DNA of 64,000 nt from Pelodera strongyloides (taxonomy: Eukaryota; Nematoda; Chromadorea; Rhabditida; Rhabditidae). Where the stretch lies: contig JAANDG010000128.1 of NCBI GenBank assembly GCA_036852015.1, positions 235,742-299,741 on the forward strand, read 5' to 3'. A program made the position numbers and the translations under genes. The notes under the pieces are model-generated. The model saw only the letters and a list, made by a program, of their open reading frames with translations, was not told the DNA's origin and ran no database searches. This document shows positions 19,249-30,411 of the stretch, piece after piece (position 1 is the first letter of the stretch; every line of letters begins with the position of its first letter).

Positions 19249-19611
19249 GTAGACTAACAACCTTTATGTTTTACAGTCATTTAGTAATTAGTAAATGTTT
19301 TTTCTTAACTATAATTTGTTGTTTTAACCATTGTGGCGTTTTTGCAAATTGTAGCTTGCCGGAGAACGATGATACGACATCGCAAAAAGCTTTTTTTTGG
19401 TAGAGTTTTTCATGCTGATTACGAATCCATGCCGATAGGTTCAATCTCAACGATTCCGTTACCTCGCGTTCCGTCTATTAAGCGTCTTCGTTTTTCGCTG
19501 ATACTTGCAATCAAATATGCTTGCTTTTTACAGCTTACTGTTATTTATCAATATCTTCCCATAAATACATAGTTGTTACGTCTCGAGTAAGTTTTACTGT
19601 TTCAGTTTTAG

Positions 19612-19725
19612 GCTTGGCAGCTTTGCGGAATGGTATTTGGTGCTCCCTGCCGTTCCACCCAACAACAAATCGTCCCGACATACTGCATATGCTCAGCGAA
19701 GGAATTTTGAAGGTTGTTCTGAGAG
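19612..19725 (+). CDS. Modular-gene exon e0 (plus copy)
   Basis: Acceptor cagttttag, donor GAGAG|gtaata. It reads LGSFAEWYLVLPAVPPNNKS then SRHTAYAQRRNFEGCSER. The minus homologue (54771-54872) lacks a 14-bp segment seen here and reads LPLAVPPNNKSPGHTGILKD in the other frame. A following block from 19807 (after ttgcag) continues RSMKRSPRGDGTTTSEHQ in phase. Confidence 0.4.
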
Positions 19726-20038
19726 GTAATATGCAATTCCACGGCGTTATGACTTAAAACTTAAAACGTTATTTGCAAGTAGTATTATTCATTTATTAAT
19801 TTGCAGGCGCTCAATGAAACGTTCGCCACGCGGCGACGGTACCACGACATCCGAACACCAACGGTTCGCGACCGCAGCCGTTTGTCCCGCGACATTTCAG
19901 TTTTTATTCTGGACTTCATTCGCCGTAACCACCAGTTATATTATTTGATTCTGTCTTTGTAACAAATAAGTTGTATTTTGTATAAGAAGCTACGCTTACG
20001 CTTTTTTTTGCATGAGCTGTACCGAGGATGCTGTGATC

Positions 20039-20115
20039 TGATGGAGGACGAGGTGTTTCCCGTCCTCTGCGATATCCACTTTACCTTCGGGCACTGTGGG
20101 GGTGATGTTGTGTAA
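20039..20115 (-). CDS. Conserved exon-like block K1 (copy 3)
   Basis: Minus-strand frame NITPTVPEGKVDIAEDGKHL then VLHQITASSVQLMQKKA and a stop. Preceded (19909-19985) by the cttcattcgccgtaacc repeat that also precedes copy 4 at 41.7 kb, so both copies moved together. Confidence 0.4.
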
Positions 20116-20359
20116 TTAGTCTTTTATTTTTTTGCTCCTTTCAACCAATATAACATATCATGGAGTGCATAAAAATGTATATAAACTGAGTGAGTTGTGA
20201 GTGCAGTACTATACTGTAAGATGATACGTACGGGGTGCCTTGCTGGGTGCCCCTATCCCTGCCCGTCCTATTTTTACCGAACGTCTTGATAGTGTTTCGT
20301 GAACTTTGCTTACCTGCGAAATCATGGTAAATTTATTAATAGTGCCTTGTTATTAATTC

Positions 20360-20745
20360 TTGTAGTGTGTGTACTTCTTTTTGCGAGAAATTATACACCA
20401 TTTCCGTCCTCCTATGTGTACCGCCCACTATACTTCACAACGATAAATAGTCTTATTCGCTTATTAGTTTATTAATTAATGAAATAAATTAGCGTACGAT
20501 TCTTTGTATTTTTGTGTTTGTTTTAGCATTTCGCAAAATAAACCGTATGAAGGGAGAAGGTGGTTGTTATATTTAATTTTATTTGTGTGGTACTGTAACT
20601 GTATTACTGCACTGCACAATGCAGGGCATGAAGGCAGGTAGTGCGGCTGCGGTATCAAATACCAGGTTATCTTAGGTAGTGCTGAACCAAGCATTAATAT
20701 TAATCTATTATTTTATTGTTTTCAGTACCGACAACCAAGAATGTC
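20360..20745 (+). repeat. Repeat R3 (copy at 45530-45915)
   Basis: gtgtacttctttttgcgagaaattatacacc through the acceptor and start of the exon TACCGACAACC at ~20727 is repeated collinearly at 45530-45915. The shared 3' part (ttgttttcag|TACCGACAACCAAGAATG) is an exon start. After the ATG the two copies diverge: here VVTSYELTS..., at 45 kb DASRKTPYEV.... Confidence 0.7.
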
Positions 20746-21800
20746 CGTTGTTACTTCATATGAATTGACTTCTGCTGGTGTATGTAGTACCTGGAATATT
20801 ACAATTATAATTGCTATTGGATATTTCAAGCTGGTATTGACTTTGACTTGTTGCATCTTACGACTTTACTCAATTTCGTTTACAACAGTCCGTCTGCTTA
20901 TGCAAGAGTGTTTTCTAACTGCACCTTAGCTACTGTATTGTTAGTGGCACGTAAAACGTGAGATATATTTGTAGAACTTGGGAAAACCGAAAAGCTTTCT
21001 TTTAAATGTAAGACAACAATATTATTTATGCGATTCGTCACTAAACTTACGGTGCAATTTTGTTTGGAAACATTTTTCACAAATCTTAACCGTTGTTTTT
21101 CACAAGATTTTTTCCTTACCTCTAATTAGAAGGCAGTGCGTGTAATCGTACTATGAAAGCTATATTCAAGTTAAACTCAGCGTACATCATTGTCATATTT
21201 GCGCAGAGTAACCTCGAAACACATCCTAACCAGGTAACCGGATCAAATCTACCTAATTGTACAGTACCTGAATTAAATACAATAAGGTTTCAGTAGCATC
21301 ACCATATCATCATCACTATAAAAAGTATGAGGGAGGTAAAGAAACTCACATTTGTCCATAATAGGTCCTCATGTAGAGCGCCATCGGTACAGTCGCTGTA
21401 GAAAACTTTGCACGGGTATGCAGGCTACGTGCACGCCGTCGTGTTTTGACGATTCCCTTAATAAAACATTTGCCAGATAAACTTAGAAAACGAAATAAAC
21501 ATTTGAAAACCAAATTTGTTAGATTCTTTCCGCGTATAGCGTGGAGCGAGTGTCTCTAATGTATTAATAAGGTGTATAATTTTAGGCGGTTAAAATTGTG
21601 TTATATTCTTATAAATAACCGAAAACGCATGACGAAGTTAGCACGAATTATACCATCAAACCAGCCGAATAGTGAATGACTAAAATATGTGTTTCAGAAC
21701 TGGCACTCACTCATCTAGGATAAGAAGCAAGTAACTATAAAAGGCGAGGTAAGAAACCGACTTGCTTTATATTCCGTTATTAAATCCTCACCGGTAGCCA
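20746..21800. other. Unassigned stretch
   Basis: AT-rich, no splice-matched open frame and no second copy noticed. Scattered AATAAA signals only. Confidence 0.35.
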
Positions 21801-21806
21801 TTGGTC

Positions 21807-22015
21807 ACCCCACAGTTCCGGGTTCCGATTCCGACCAGTTTCACATACATAGATCAACATTGTGATATAATAACCGATAAAAATGTAAACATACAACCCA
21901 TTACAGAAAACGAGAAGTATTCATTAAGAAAAAAGGATATAATAACTGATAAAAAATGTAAACATACAACCCATTACAGAAAACGAGAAGTATTCATTAA
22001 GAAAAAAAGAACGGC
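21807..22015 (+). repeat. Repeat R4 with internal 74-bp tandem duplication (copy at 38047-38190)
   Basis: accccacagttccgggttccgattccgacc recurs at 38047. Within this copy the segment gatataataac.gataaaa...aagaaaaaa is present twice in tandem (21863 and 21937), whereas at 38 kb it occurs once. Confidence 0.75.
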
Positions 22016-22291
22016 AAAGTTAGATGCAAGGAAATCTACAAAAATAAAATAAAATGAATAGGGAACATCCTTATGACGAAGAATGTGTTACCCTGGCTTG
22101 GGGGACCCTTGACAAACGTACCAGACACTGGTAGAGACTAGTTTAAGAGAGTAAAAACAAACACGAACTAAAGGTGTTCCATGTTCTGTCGCACATTAGG
22201 CGTAACATGTAGCGACTGGGTCAATTGACTAATACCAGAATGCAGAGAAAACGGCATTCTACTCACTATGCTCACTCAAAAACTCACTCAC

Positions 22292-22346
22292 AGCGTTCGT
22301 GCAGCGTGCATTGATCCATGGCAGCGAATATCCACCAAAGATGCTC
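22292..22346 (-). CDS. Exon-like block, GYSL family (copy 3)
   Basis: On the minus strand: acceptor tctttcag, donor CGCT|gtgagt, reading SIFGGYSLPWINARCTNA. It parallels the SGYSLHEY blocks at 57278-57363 and 56792-56899. Function unknown. Confidence 0.35.
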
Positions 22347-22671
22347 CTGAAAGAATACAGTTTGTGGTTAGTGTTATTTGTACATGTAGCGCTATGTATT
22401 CCTACCAAAAAGATCAACATCTTCCATGTGAAGCCGGTAGTCCGGAACTTTGCTGCACTGAGAAAAATTAAAAGGCACGAAACCCCATAATACACACAAA
22501 TTTACAAAAATTCCATACTTTAATTGAATACGCAATGTAGGATTTCAGTTGATAGATTGCAGTAAATTACCTGCTCCAATTTCCGTTGGAGGCTCTTCAG
22601 GGCGCCAGAAATCCAGAAAGTGGATTTGTTTGCCGTCTAGGGCCCTAAATATTTAAAAACCTAGCACTTAA

Positions 22672-23022
22672 AGGGATCAGCTCACCTTAAATTGTGTCTG
22701 TTTTTTTTTTTGTTTCTTTATTTTCTATAAGGGATAATAAAAATTTGTAATAGAAAAAGTAGTGTTCAATTTCAATACTCATGAAGATATTGGGTGATAA
22801 AGTGGTGGATTGATCGGGCCGAAATGCAAAAAGGGCAATTATCCTATGGCAGGACAATTGCCCTTTTTGCATTTCGGCCCGATCAATCCACCACTTTATC
22901 ACCCAATATCTTCGTGAGTTATTGAAATTGAACACTACTTTTTTATTCCAAATTTTTACTATCCCTTATAGAAAATAAAGAAACAAAAAAATACAGACAC
23001 AATTTAAGGTGAGCTGATCCCT
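22672..23022. mobile_element. Full-length palindromic MITE with TTAA target duplication (351 bp)
   Basis: Starts agggatcagctcaccttaaa and ends with its reverse complement. TTAA flanks both sides (22668-22671, 23023-23026). The two halves are inverse copies along their whole length, meeting near 22847 (gggcaattatcc...ggacaattgccc), so the transcript would be one long hairpin. The 82-aa minus frame is a shadow. Confidence 0.85.
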
Positions 23023-23369
23023 TTAAAAGACTTCTCACACGCCTCATCCGACATTATCAATCATTGTTCAATTTTCTACTCCTAATAAGAAATAACTGGT
23101 CTCAACTCAACTAACTTGACCGAAAACCCCTGCTACCAAAATATTGGCAAAATGCTGAGATATACGGGAATACAATTTTATAATAGGTCGTCAGTTTGTT
23201 TATTTTATTCAGGGGGACCGATTTATCTGGACCGTCGTGAAGCGCCAGTTGCACAAAAGAAAAACAGTGTATGGATTTGTATATGATTATCCTTTGATCT
23301 GCTTACACCTTACTACTGCTTAGGCCCATGTGAACATAGTTATATCAGATTTTTTTAAGGCGTAGCCTC

Positions 23370-24000
23370 AGTTTTCGAAATTCTGACAGCGAACCGCATT
23401 CCGACTGCAGCTAGCTATGAATTTATTGGCGAAACTAGATCCGCTCGTGATCAATTTTATGTTTATGCGTGCACAGGACAGCGAATTATCGGTACTAACG
23501 TGATATTAAGCTGTCAACCTTACCTGAGCGCATGGGAAGACTCTACACTACACTGGGGGTGCTCCCAGCTGGGCTGATCCGCCCGAAGACCAGCTGAACA
23601 CGGCAAGAATATGTTAAAGAAAAATAGACCGCAATAGCGTCGTACAGCAGGTTCTCACAAATAATGGAATATAGTAAGTTGAACATAATAAGCGCATGGA
23701 TTTGCACTTGCTTGTAATAATATATTAAAATGCTTAAATATTATTCTAACGTACGACATTGTACAATGTTTATTTAATAATAGGGTTAACATAAACAAAA
23801 AGTTATGGAGTGCAAGGAGTGCATATTTACAAAAAAAAAGCGACAATTCCCACCTGAGAATCACTGACGCTGTTAATCGATTCCATTGAGGTGGAGCTTT
23901 TGTGCAACGCGGTTGCCTTTTGCTCCATTGCACGCAAATGCGGAGGCAATTGGCACATGTTCCGCCGAGTATTTACTTCCGGCGGTGTAGCAGGTTTACG
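23370..24000 (-). pseudogene. Inverted copy of the 13.4-15.4 kb exon pair
   Basis: In minus-strand order: exon at about 24000-23857 (TPPEVNTRRNMCQLPPHLRA...STSMESINSVSDSQ, donor CTCAG|gtggga), then exon at 23598-23530 (LVFGRISPAGSTPS followed by TAG), then intron similarity to 15320-15460. The first exon is intact here and frameshifted at 13458; the second is the reverse. Confidence 0.45.
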
Positions 24001-24179
24001 CACCAAAACCCGCACCAAAACGGCAAACGGCGAAAAAAAACGTGTTCCGCGCGCAGCAAATTCTTTTGCGCGAAACACCCCCAAACTATTGTGGCGCGCA
24101 ACTCTTGAATTTCGTTGTCCGATGTACTGCACAAATAAGTCGTACTAATATACTAATCGGCCGAAAGAGGATTTTTTTT

Positions 24180-24683
24180 TGCCTGTGCAATACTCAAGAG
24201 TTGCGCGCCGCAACAGTTTATACTAAAATATTATACTTTTATCCTAAACTTTTGTACTAAAATATTGTACTATTATACTAAAGTATAAAAATATATTGTT
24301 TATCTCGAGCCTGACCCAAGTCCGCTCGACTACGCGACACATATGAGGGCTGTTCATGCGCAAAAACATCAGTATAACGACTGCAGGTGGACTCTTCGAG
24401 CGCTTTCAAAAACGTTGCCGAAAAGGTGAGGAAACGGTGCGGAAATAGTGCGGGACGCAAGCACGAAAAGTGTTTCCTGCACCGGACCGGCGCACATTTT
24501 GCGCCCCATTTCTATTCGGCGCGCATTTTGAGACCCATTTCGTTGCGGCGCGCATTTTGAGACGGCCCCATTTCTATTCGGCGCGCATTTTGTGACCCAT
24601 TTCGTTGCGGCGCGCGTTTTGAGACGCATTTCTTTGCGGCGCGCACTTTGTAACCCGAAATGGTGCGGCGCGCAACTCATCGG
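24180..24683 (-). mobile_element. TIR element with GAGTTGCGCGCC ends (copy 2, with ~30-bp minisatellite)
   Basis: Reverse-oriented relative of 4643-5106: outer end cggcgcgcaactcatcgg at 24667-24683, inner end agttgcgcgccgcaacag near 24190. Between them about six imperfect units of gcgcgccgcaacgaaatggg occupy 24480-24665, and a tRNA-like gtcgcgtagtcgagcgg lies at about 24310-24345 on the minus strand. Confidence 0.55.
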
Positions 24684-24699
24684 CTCTTAGTGAATTGTC

Positions 24700-25410
24700 A
24701 TGCAAGGAGAGAGTGCTCAGGCTCAGCGTAAATTTGGGCCTACGCTATGAAGGTGGATGAGTGTTTCTCCAATAAGGAACATAGATAGATTGGGAATCAT
24801 ATGTAAGTACCGTGTCATGTCACGATCTAGAAGTGGTTGGTATTTTGTAAAGATATCGGGATAGTATTTTATGCTTTTTTACAGGTGGCCTTAATTTTCC
24901 AAGAGTAATTTGTTTCGTAATTATAATGTGCGATTGTTTTTTCAGTGTCCCTCGACATGTCACATACTTTCTTCAAATTCTAAGTGATTCAAGGTTCAAT
25001 ACTTTAGCCTAGCGATAAAACATTCATAAACGGACTCAACCGATCAAAAGTATACTGGTACTGTAGCATGTCATTTTTTATTTCTGTCATTTAAGTATGC
25101 GAATTGTTCTGTTACGGCATACTATCTCTCATCTTCACTCTAGTATGCTTGGCGCTGAGAGGCGTGGCCTAGCCGCGACTCTCACGTCAGAGCGTTGCTT
25201 GCAATGAGACAACCAAGTATCTAACTACTATTATCTTCACCTAGTAGTAACATCTCTGACTTCCCCTGTGGCCCAATTATGATATGCATATTGTGTTCTG
25301 TTACTGTATCTACATCACAACATTCCGCTACACCACACAGAACACAGGGATCATATCACACAGCATCCCCATAGTATTAACTATAAAGCATATTATAACC
25401 GGTAATTATA
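24700..25410. other. Unassigned stretch
   Basis: No supported gene or repeat. AT-rich with isolated short frames. Confidence 0.35.
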
Positions 25411-25417
25411 ACCATAG

Positions 25418-25800
25418 CATTTCTGGACCGGTATGTATATGCATCTTTTCAATATATTTTTATGTAATGGTCACTCGATGGGCAACACAAGTACGCAAAT
25501 TGGTCGACGAAATTCAGAAGAACCAGAAAACATATGGTCCATCCTCCAAACATATGTGGCTAGGGGCTACGTGGTTTCCGGACAGGTATCTACAGCAGTA
25601 TTTTCAATATAACTATTTTCACGTAATGGTCACTCTATGGCCCACCTAAGTATGCAAATTGGTCGGCGAAAATTCAGAAGAACCAGAAACTTTCAACATA
25701 TGGTCTGTTAACCGAAAATGGTCCAAATATATGTGGCTAGGGGGCTTTGCCGGTTCTGGACTGGTACCTACAGCCGTATTTTTATTATAACTAATTTTCT
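25418..25800 (+). repeat. Imperfect tandem repeat, ~150-180 bp period
   Basis: The unit ttctggaccggtat...cagtattttcaatata...taatggtcactc.atggg...caaattggtcg.cgaa...cagaagaaccagaaa...catatggtc starts at about 25422, 25575 and 25755 with indels. The 121-aa frame across it is a by-product. Confidence 0.65.
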
Positions 25801-25939
25801 GTGACCAAAAAATGTTGCAAAACGTTTTTCGCGAAAAGTGTCGTTTTTTCGTCATTTGTATGCAGGCGGAGCGCTTTGCACCGTGCCATTTTTTTGCTTT
25901 TCACCCACCGACCCACTGTGTCGCGTTAATGGGGTTTGC

Positions 25940-26012
25940 AAGTATGCCCGATTTTCCTTACAAGTATCGAAAAATTTACCGTATCTTGGCACTACACGAA
26001 CATATCTACACG
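25940..26012 (+). repeat. Target-site duplication of the LINE, 5' copy (73 bp)
   Basis: aagtatgcccgattttcctt through ctacacg is repeated exactly at 30339-30411 on the other side of the LINE. Confidence 0.9.
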
Positions 26013-26348
26013 TTTTGTCTCTGTCACTGTGCAGAGCGGTTGCCTCGCGGCCCGCTCTGCCTACCTACCATTATTTGTCGACTTTGAGGACTCCGTTATT
26101 GCTAAATCTTTTTGATCTTCGGCTTAAACTGTGCGTACTTGTCTCCGCTATTAGGACCATTGGAAGATCTGTGGAAAAGCTCTGTCGGCGAGCATAAAAT
26201 CGAAATCAACTTTGCCGAACATTTCTGGTGAGCCCTTAAGTTGTCTCGTCGTGCGTTCTCTCTCTCTCTGTCACACGCTGTCTCACGGAGGGTACCCCTA
26301 TCGCGTACCACCATTTTTGATCTGTGATCTCTGCATGTTCAAGTTCAA

Positions 26349-27434
26349 ATGGGCAAAGGAAGAACCAAAAGAGTAAGGCGTGATAGTGGATCATCGATTG
26401 ACTCTACGTCGATTGATACCCTGGGTTTTTGCGGCAACCATGCGGCATACATCCTATTCTTGCGGTCACCTTGCGGTGCACGCAAACTTTTTGCGGTCAT
26501 CGTGCGGTCACCGTGCTGTGCTTTGTGGTGTTTTGCCCATTTTTGCGGTGTTCCTGGGAATGCGGCAACTTTTGCGGTCACTGTGGGGCAATGCGGCAAT
26601 GCGGCAATGCTGTGCATTGTACAATTAGCCCTTTCACGCCCTGGAACAGCTGATCCTCAGGGAGAGGAGATAATGCGACACCATATTACAGCTCTGTACC
26701 TCCTCAGTAAAAAAGGAAAGAATACTGTGGTGAAAGTCCTAATTGAACGCCTTGTCTCGCTTTTCAATCTGCAGGAAAAGAAAGCCGATGAGAAAGAGGA
26801 GGATCTGGCCACCCAGCTCAGTGTCATGAAATCCAGAGCTGAAGAAGTTGAGGCCAACCTCCAAGGCCAAATCCTCGAAATGAGGAAAATGATGGAAGAA
26901 ATTAAGAATAAGACTGCTGAGTTGGACAAGAAACCGTCCCCGGCAGGTATGTGCTTTGAAGAGGGTTATCGCCTTCGAAGTTTGGTGTTTTCTGGTCTGC
27001 AACTCCCCACCAATCAACACATTCCAAATTCACAAAAAAGGGTTCAGTCCATTAAATGCCAAGTCGAAGATGTGATAGCTTTCTTGGGTATAGCTTATCC
27101 TGTGTGTGACGTGTTCCAAATGGGCCGTCATCTTGTAAAGGTTCGGTTTGGGTGCCGTGATGCAGTTAAGGAGGTGTTATCCCGTGCTCCCAAACTCCGG
27201 TACTCGCCGTTCGAGAAGGTTCACATCAGACCTTCTCTAACTGCTGAGGAAAGGGTGGAGCGCGCGAATAATCTTCGAAACGCGCAACACGAGAGAAAGG
27301 AGAGAGAATCCCGAGGTGAGCATGTGTTCTTGCGGAGTCTTCCGAACTTTTTGGAATTCTCTGTTGAACGCAGGCGAGGACCCTATGGGAGGACCAATCC
27401 CAACTCGAGCCGCCCAAACCAAACTCGGGTCTAG
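26349..27434 (+). CDS. LINE ORF1 protein, coiled-coil RNA-binding type (361 aa)
   Basis: Open from ATGGGCAAAGG to TAG. Residues ~20-95 derive from a gcgg-rich low-complexity tract (repeated ttgcggtca) and are Cys/Ala/Phe-rich. Residues ~115-195 form a heptad-like helix (LIERLVSLFNLQEKKADEKE, then EEVEANLQGQILEMRKMMEE), expected to be a coiled coil. Residues ~210-310 resemble the RRM-like/C-terminal region of ORF1p: RSLVFSGLQLP, VEDVIAFLGIAYP, HLVKVRFGCRDAVKEVLSRA and VHIRPSLTAEERVER. The tail is basic. In LINEs ORF1p coats the RNA and acts as a chaperone. The ORF2 start follows 8 bp downstream in another frame, implying reinitiation or a bicistronic RNA. Confidence 0.8.
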   Translation: MGKGRTKRVRRDSGSSIDSTSIDTLGFCGNHAAYILFLRSPCGARKLFAVIVRSPCCALWCFAHFCGVPGNAATFAVTVGQCGNAAMLCIVQLALSRPGTADPQGEEIMRHHITALYLLSKKGKNTVVKVLIERLVSLFNLQEKKADEKEEDLATQLSVMKSRAEEVEANLQGQILEMRKMMEEIKNKTAELDKKPSPAGMCFEEGYRLRSLVFSGLQLPTNQHIPNSQKRVQSIKCQVEDVIAFLGIAYPVCDVFQMGRHLVKVRFGCRDAVKEVLSRAPKLRYSPFEKVHIRPSLTAEERVERANNLRNAQHERKERESRGEHVFLRSLPNFLEFSVERRRGPYGRTNPNSSRPNQTRV

Positions 27435-27442
27435 GTCCCAAA

Positions 27443-30188
27443 ATGAGAGCTAGTGAAAAGACCTCTAAATTCATGTACAGCAATATATTGTCTTTAAGAA
27501 AAAAGTTATCAGAAGTAAAGGTCATACTAGACTCTCATTCACCCGAAGTTTTCATGCTTACTGAAACTTGGCTCCAACAGTCTCATACTGATTCTAGCAT
27601 TGTTTCTCACTTTGATCACTATTCTATACTGCGTACTGATAGAATGTCTACAAAAAGTGGAGGTGTTGCGTTGCTAGTTAAGAACAATATAGTTACTAGT
27701 GTTGTCTCTCAGCATAATGACATTTGGTTTGAAGCAATTACTGTTGATTTATTCATGTCACAACCATTAAGGATTACATTAGTATATTTTAAGCCTGCAT
27801 CAAATCTTGAGAATGTAATTTCGCTCACAGAGTATCTCGCCCAGTTTGTCGTTTGTGATTTCCCATGTATAGTAATTGGTGATTTTAACCTTCCGTCAAT
27901 TAACTGGTTACAGAAATTGGGTAATGGTACAGGAGCATCTTTGTTCGTAGATTTCTGTAATTCAGCTAATTTTGAGCAGTTAATCAATTTTAATACAAGA
28001 AACAATCACTGCTTAGATTTGATTCTTACAGCTGATGACGTTGTTTTTGATCCGAAATGTTTGCCTCCCCCTCACAAATGTGATCATTGTCTAATTTCGT
28101 TTAACGTTCGTATTTCCACTGAAACACAGGTTATTCGACAATCTTATGATTTTAAAAAAGCAGATTACCTGTCAATTTCAAGGGAGTTATGCAATATCGA
28201 TTGGCCCTACATGCTACGAGTATACCCTAATGCCGAATTACTTTACAAGTTCTTTGTCTGTTTTATTCACGAACTTATGTACACATTTATCCCTCGTAAA
28301 AAAGTGTCCGTTGGTGGTATTCGAATACCGAGACATATAGAAAACTTGCTCAATCAGAAAGAGCGATTGTTTCCCTTGATCGATATTAGTGATGTGCATA
28401 AAGAAAAGTATAATTTAGTCAGCAGCTGGTTAAAAAGAGCCTCAGATAAGTACTATAGCAATGTAGAAAGAAAAATCATTGCTTCAGGCCAAGTTAGCCA
28501 GTTGTTTAAGTATATTAGTAATGGTACATCTCGCTCTCCTAGAGTTAACCACATTGTTACTGACCTAGAAGGCATAACTCACGTCAGTGATACAGATCGT
28601 GCAAATGCTTTTGTTCGTTATTTTCATTCTAATTTTTTTCAAGATGATAACCGTTGTCAGCAGGTTGATACTCAGTTTAACATTACGGATCCTTTTCCTC
28701 CCGTTGTTATTGATCCTTCAATAATTATGTCATTAATTGCAAAGTGGAAGGTCTCTTTCTCTCGCACACCTGATGGTTTACCAATGCATTTTCTGAAAGA
28801 GATCGGCCCTGCTATTTCGGTTCCGTTGTCCATAATTTTTAATAGGTCTATGTTGACTGGAGAAGTTCCATTCTTTTGGAAATGGTCCTGTGTCATTCCG
28901 CTACCTAAGGGAATGCCAAGTGATTCTTCTGTAAAAAAACTATAGGCCAGTAAGTATTACTAGTTTTCCTTGTCGTATATTTGAAAAACTCTTAGTTTCG
29001 CATATATTAGACTTTTCTCTCAAGAACAATTTAATACCCGTTGAGCAGCATGGTTTTCTTAAGAGTAGATCAAGAGAAACTGCTCTCCTTGGTGCTTTAA
29101 ATGACTGGACCCTGGCAATTGAAAATGGCGAGAAAATCGATGTTGTTTATTTTGATTTTGCCAAAGCTTTTGACAGGGTTTCGCACAAGAAACTTATTGC
29201 AAAGTTAGAGTGTATGGGGTTCCCCGATTATGTGTGTCGATGGATCAAGAATTGGCTTGAGGACAGAAAAATGTTTGTCAGAACTGCAAACTCCACTTCA
29301 GTAGTAATGAACTGTATTAGTGGTGTGCCCCAAGGTTCAGTTCTTGGTCCTATTCTGTTCTCTCTTTTTACATCTGATCTTGCTTCGGTTTTACGCAATT
29401 CTGGTACTCATTTTGTCATGTATGCTGATGATATTAAGATTTATAGAGTAATCAAATCAGCTAATGATGTTGTTCACTTGCAACAATCAATAGACTTTGT
29501 TTATGAGTGGTCGGTTAGCTTTCAGTTGCCGTTGGCACCTCACAAGTGTCAAGCATTATATATTGGTGCTCGAAATCCCAAACCAGACTATATTTGCAAT
29601 GGTACTGTAATTTCGAAGGTAACTGAAGTTAAGGACTTAGGCTTTTTTATTACCGAAAATCTTAGTTTTTCTAGGCATGTGTCGTTTATTTGTAACCAGG
29701 CTCGAAAGAGGATGTTTGCCCTTTTTCGTACACTAAAAACTCACAAAGCAAAGATCCTTGTTCTAGCTTATTGTTTATATGTGAGGTCTATTCTCGAATC
29801 AGGTTCCGTTGTATTTAACCCGTACAAGCAGAGAGACAAATTAGCCTTAGAAAGAATTCAACGAATGTTTACCAAGCGTGTTTTTATGCGATCTCATTTA
29901 CTTAGATATGCTGATACGCCCCCTCCCAGTGTAAGAAATGAAGCTTTGAAATTAGATTTACTTGTGAATCGTAGAAAAAGAGCAGATGCGAAAATGCTAC
30001 GAAAAATTTTAGCTGGGAAATGTGGTGCGAGCTCGCAGAGAATGTTCAAGTTCAGACCCTTTGCTTACTCTTCCCGTAGGGGCAGGAGTAGGATCGTTAT
30101 TCCCAGAGCAACTAAAATGGTTCGTAGGCATTCATTTGTACATAGAACTTCTATTATGATTGAGGAAACTCCGCACTTAGCTTCATAG
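27443..30188 (+). pseudogene. LINE ORF2: endonuclease-reverse transcriptase, one-base frameshift
   Basis: The N-terminal part (27443-28945) holds an apurinic-type endonuclease: FMYSNILSLRKKLSE, VFMLTETWL, GGVALLVKN, CIVIGDFNLPSINW, LDLIL and CDHCLISF (the usual SDH is CDH). The reading frame then stops in VKKL-TAG. In the +1-shifted frame the RT begins immediately: NYRPVSITSFPCRIFEKLL, EQHGFLKSRSRETALL, motif A VVYFDFAKAFDRVSH, motif B GVPQGSVLGPILFSLF, motif C YADDIKIY, then the thumb, ending near the TAG at 30186-30188. The break sits in a run of seven A (28933-28939), so one extra A (mutation or sequencing error) accounts for it. Without the break the protein would be about 915 aa, normal for this type. 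All RT catalytic Asp residues are present. Confidence 0.88.
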
Positions 30189-30315
30189 ATTTCTGTATAA
30201 TGTGTCACTTTATTTATTCTTCATTTTTGTATTTGTGCTACTGTTGACTGTTGCTTTACTCGACAAAACTGTACGTTGCATATATTTTTCTCATGAATTG
30301 TATGTGTGCGTAATA

Positions 30316-30338
30316 AATTATTATTATTATTATATTAT
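30316..30338 (+). repeat. LINE 3' tail, TTA microsatellite
   Basis: ttattattattattatattat directly after a gtaataaa, at the 3' end of the element, as expected for LINEs with simple-repeat rather than poly(A) tails. Confidence 0.8.
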
Positions 30339-30411
30339 AAGTATGCCCGATTTTCCTTACAAGTATCGAAAAATTTACCGTATCTTGGCACTACACGAAC
30401 ATATCTACACG
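30339..30411 (+). repeat. Target-site duplication of the LINE, 3' copy (73 bp)
   Basis: Exact copy of 25940-26012. The MITE sequence resumes with ggaccatttgtcc right after it. Confidence 0.9.

Larger units (their letters stand above)
26013..30338 (+). mobile_element. Near-full-length APE-type non-LTR retrotransposon (CR1/Jockey-like LINE)
   Basis: 4326 bp between 73-bp target duplications. Layout: GC-richer 5' UTR (26013-26348), ORF1 (26349-27434), ORF2 (27443-30188) with apurinic-type endonuclease then reverse transcriptase, and an AT-rich 3' UTR ending in taataaattattattatta. There is no RNase H domain after the RT and no C-terminal restriction-type endonuclease, which fits the CR1/Jockey side of the LINE tree; exact clade not determined. 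The only lesion recognised is one extra A in ORF2. Very long exact duplications and intact ORFs indicate a recent insertion. Confidence 0.9.
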
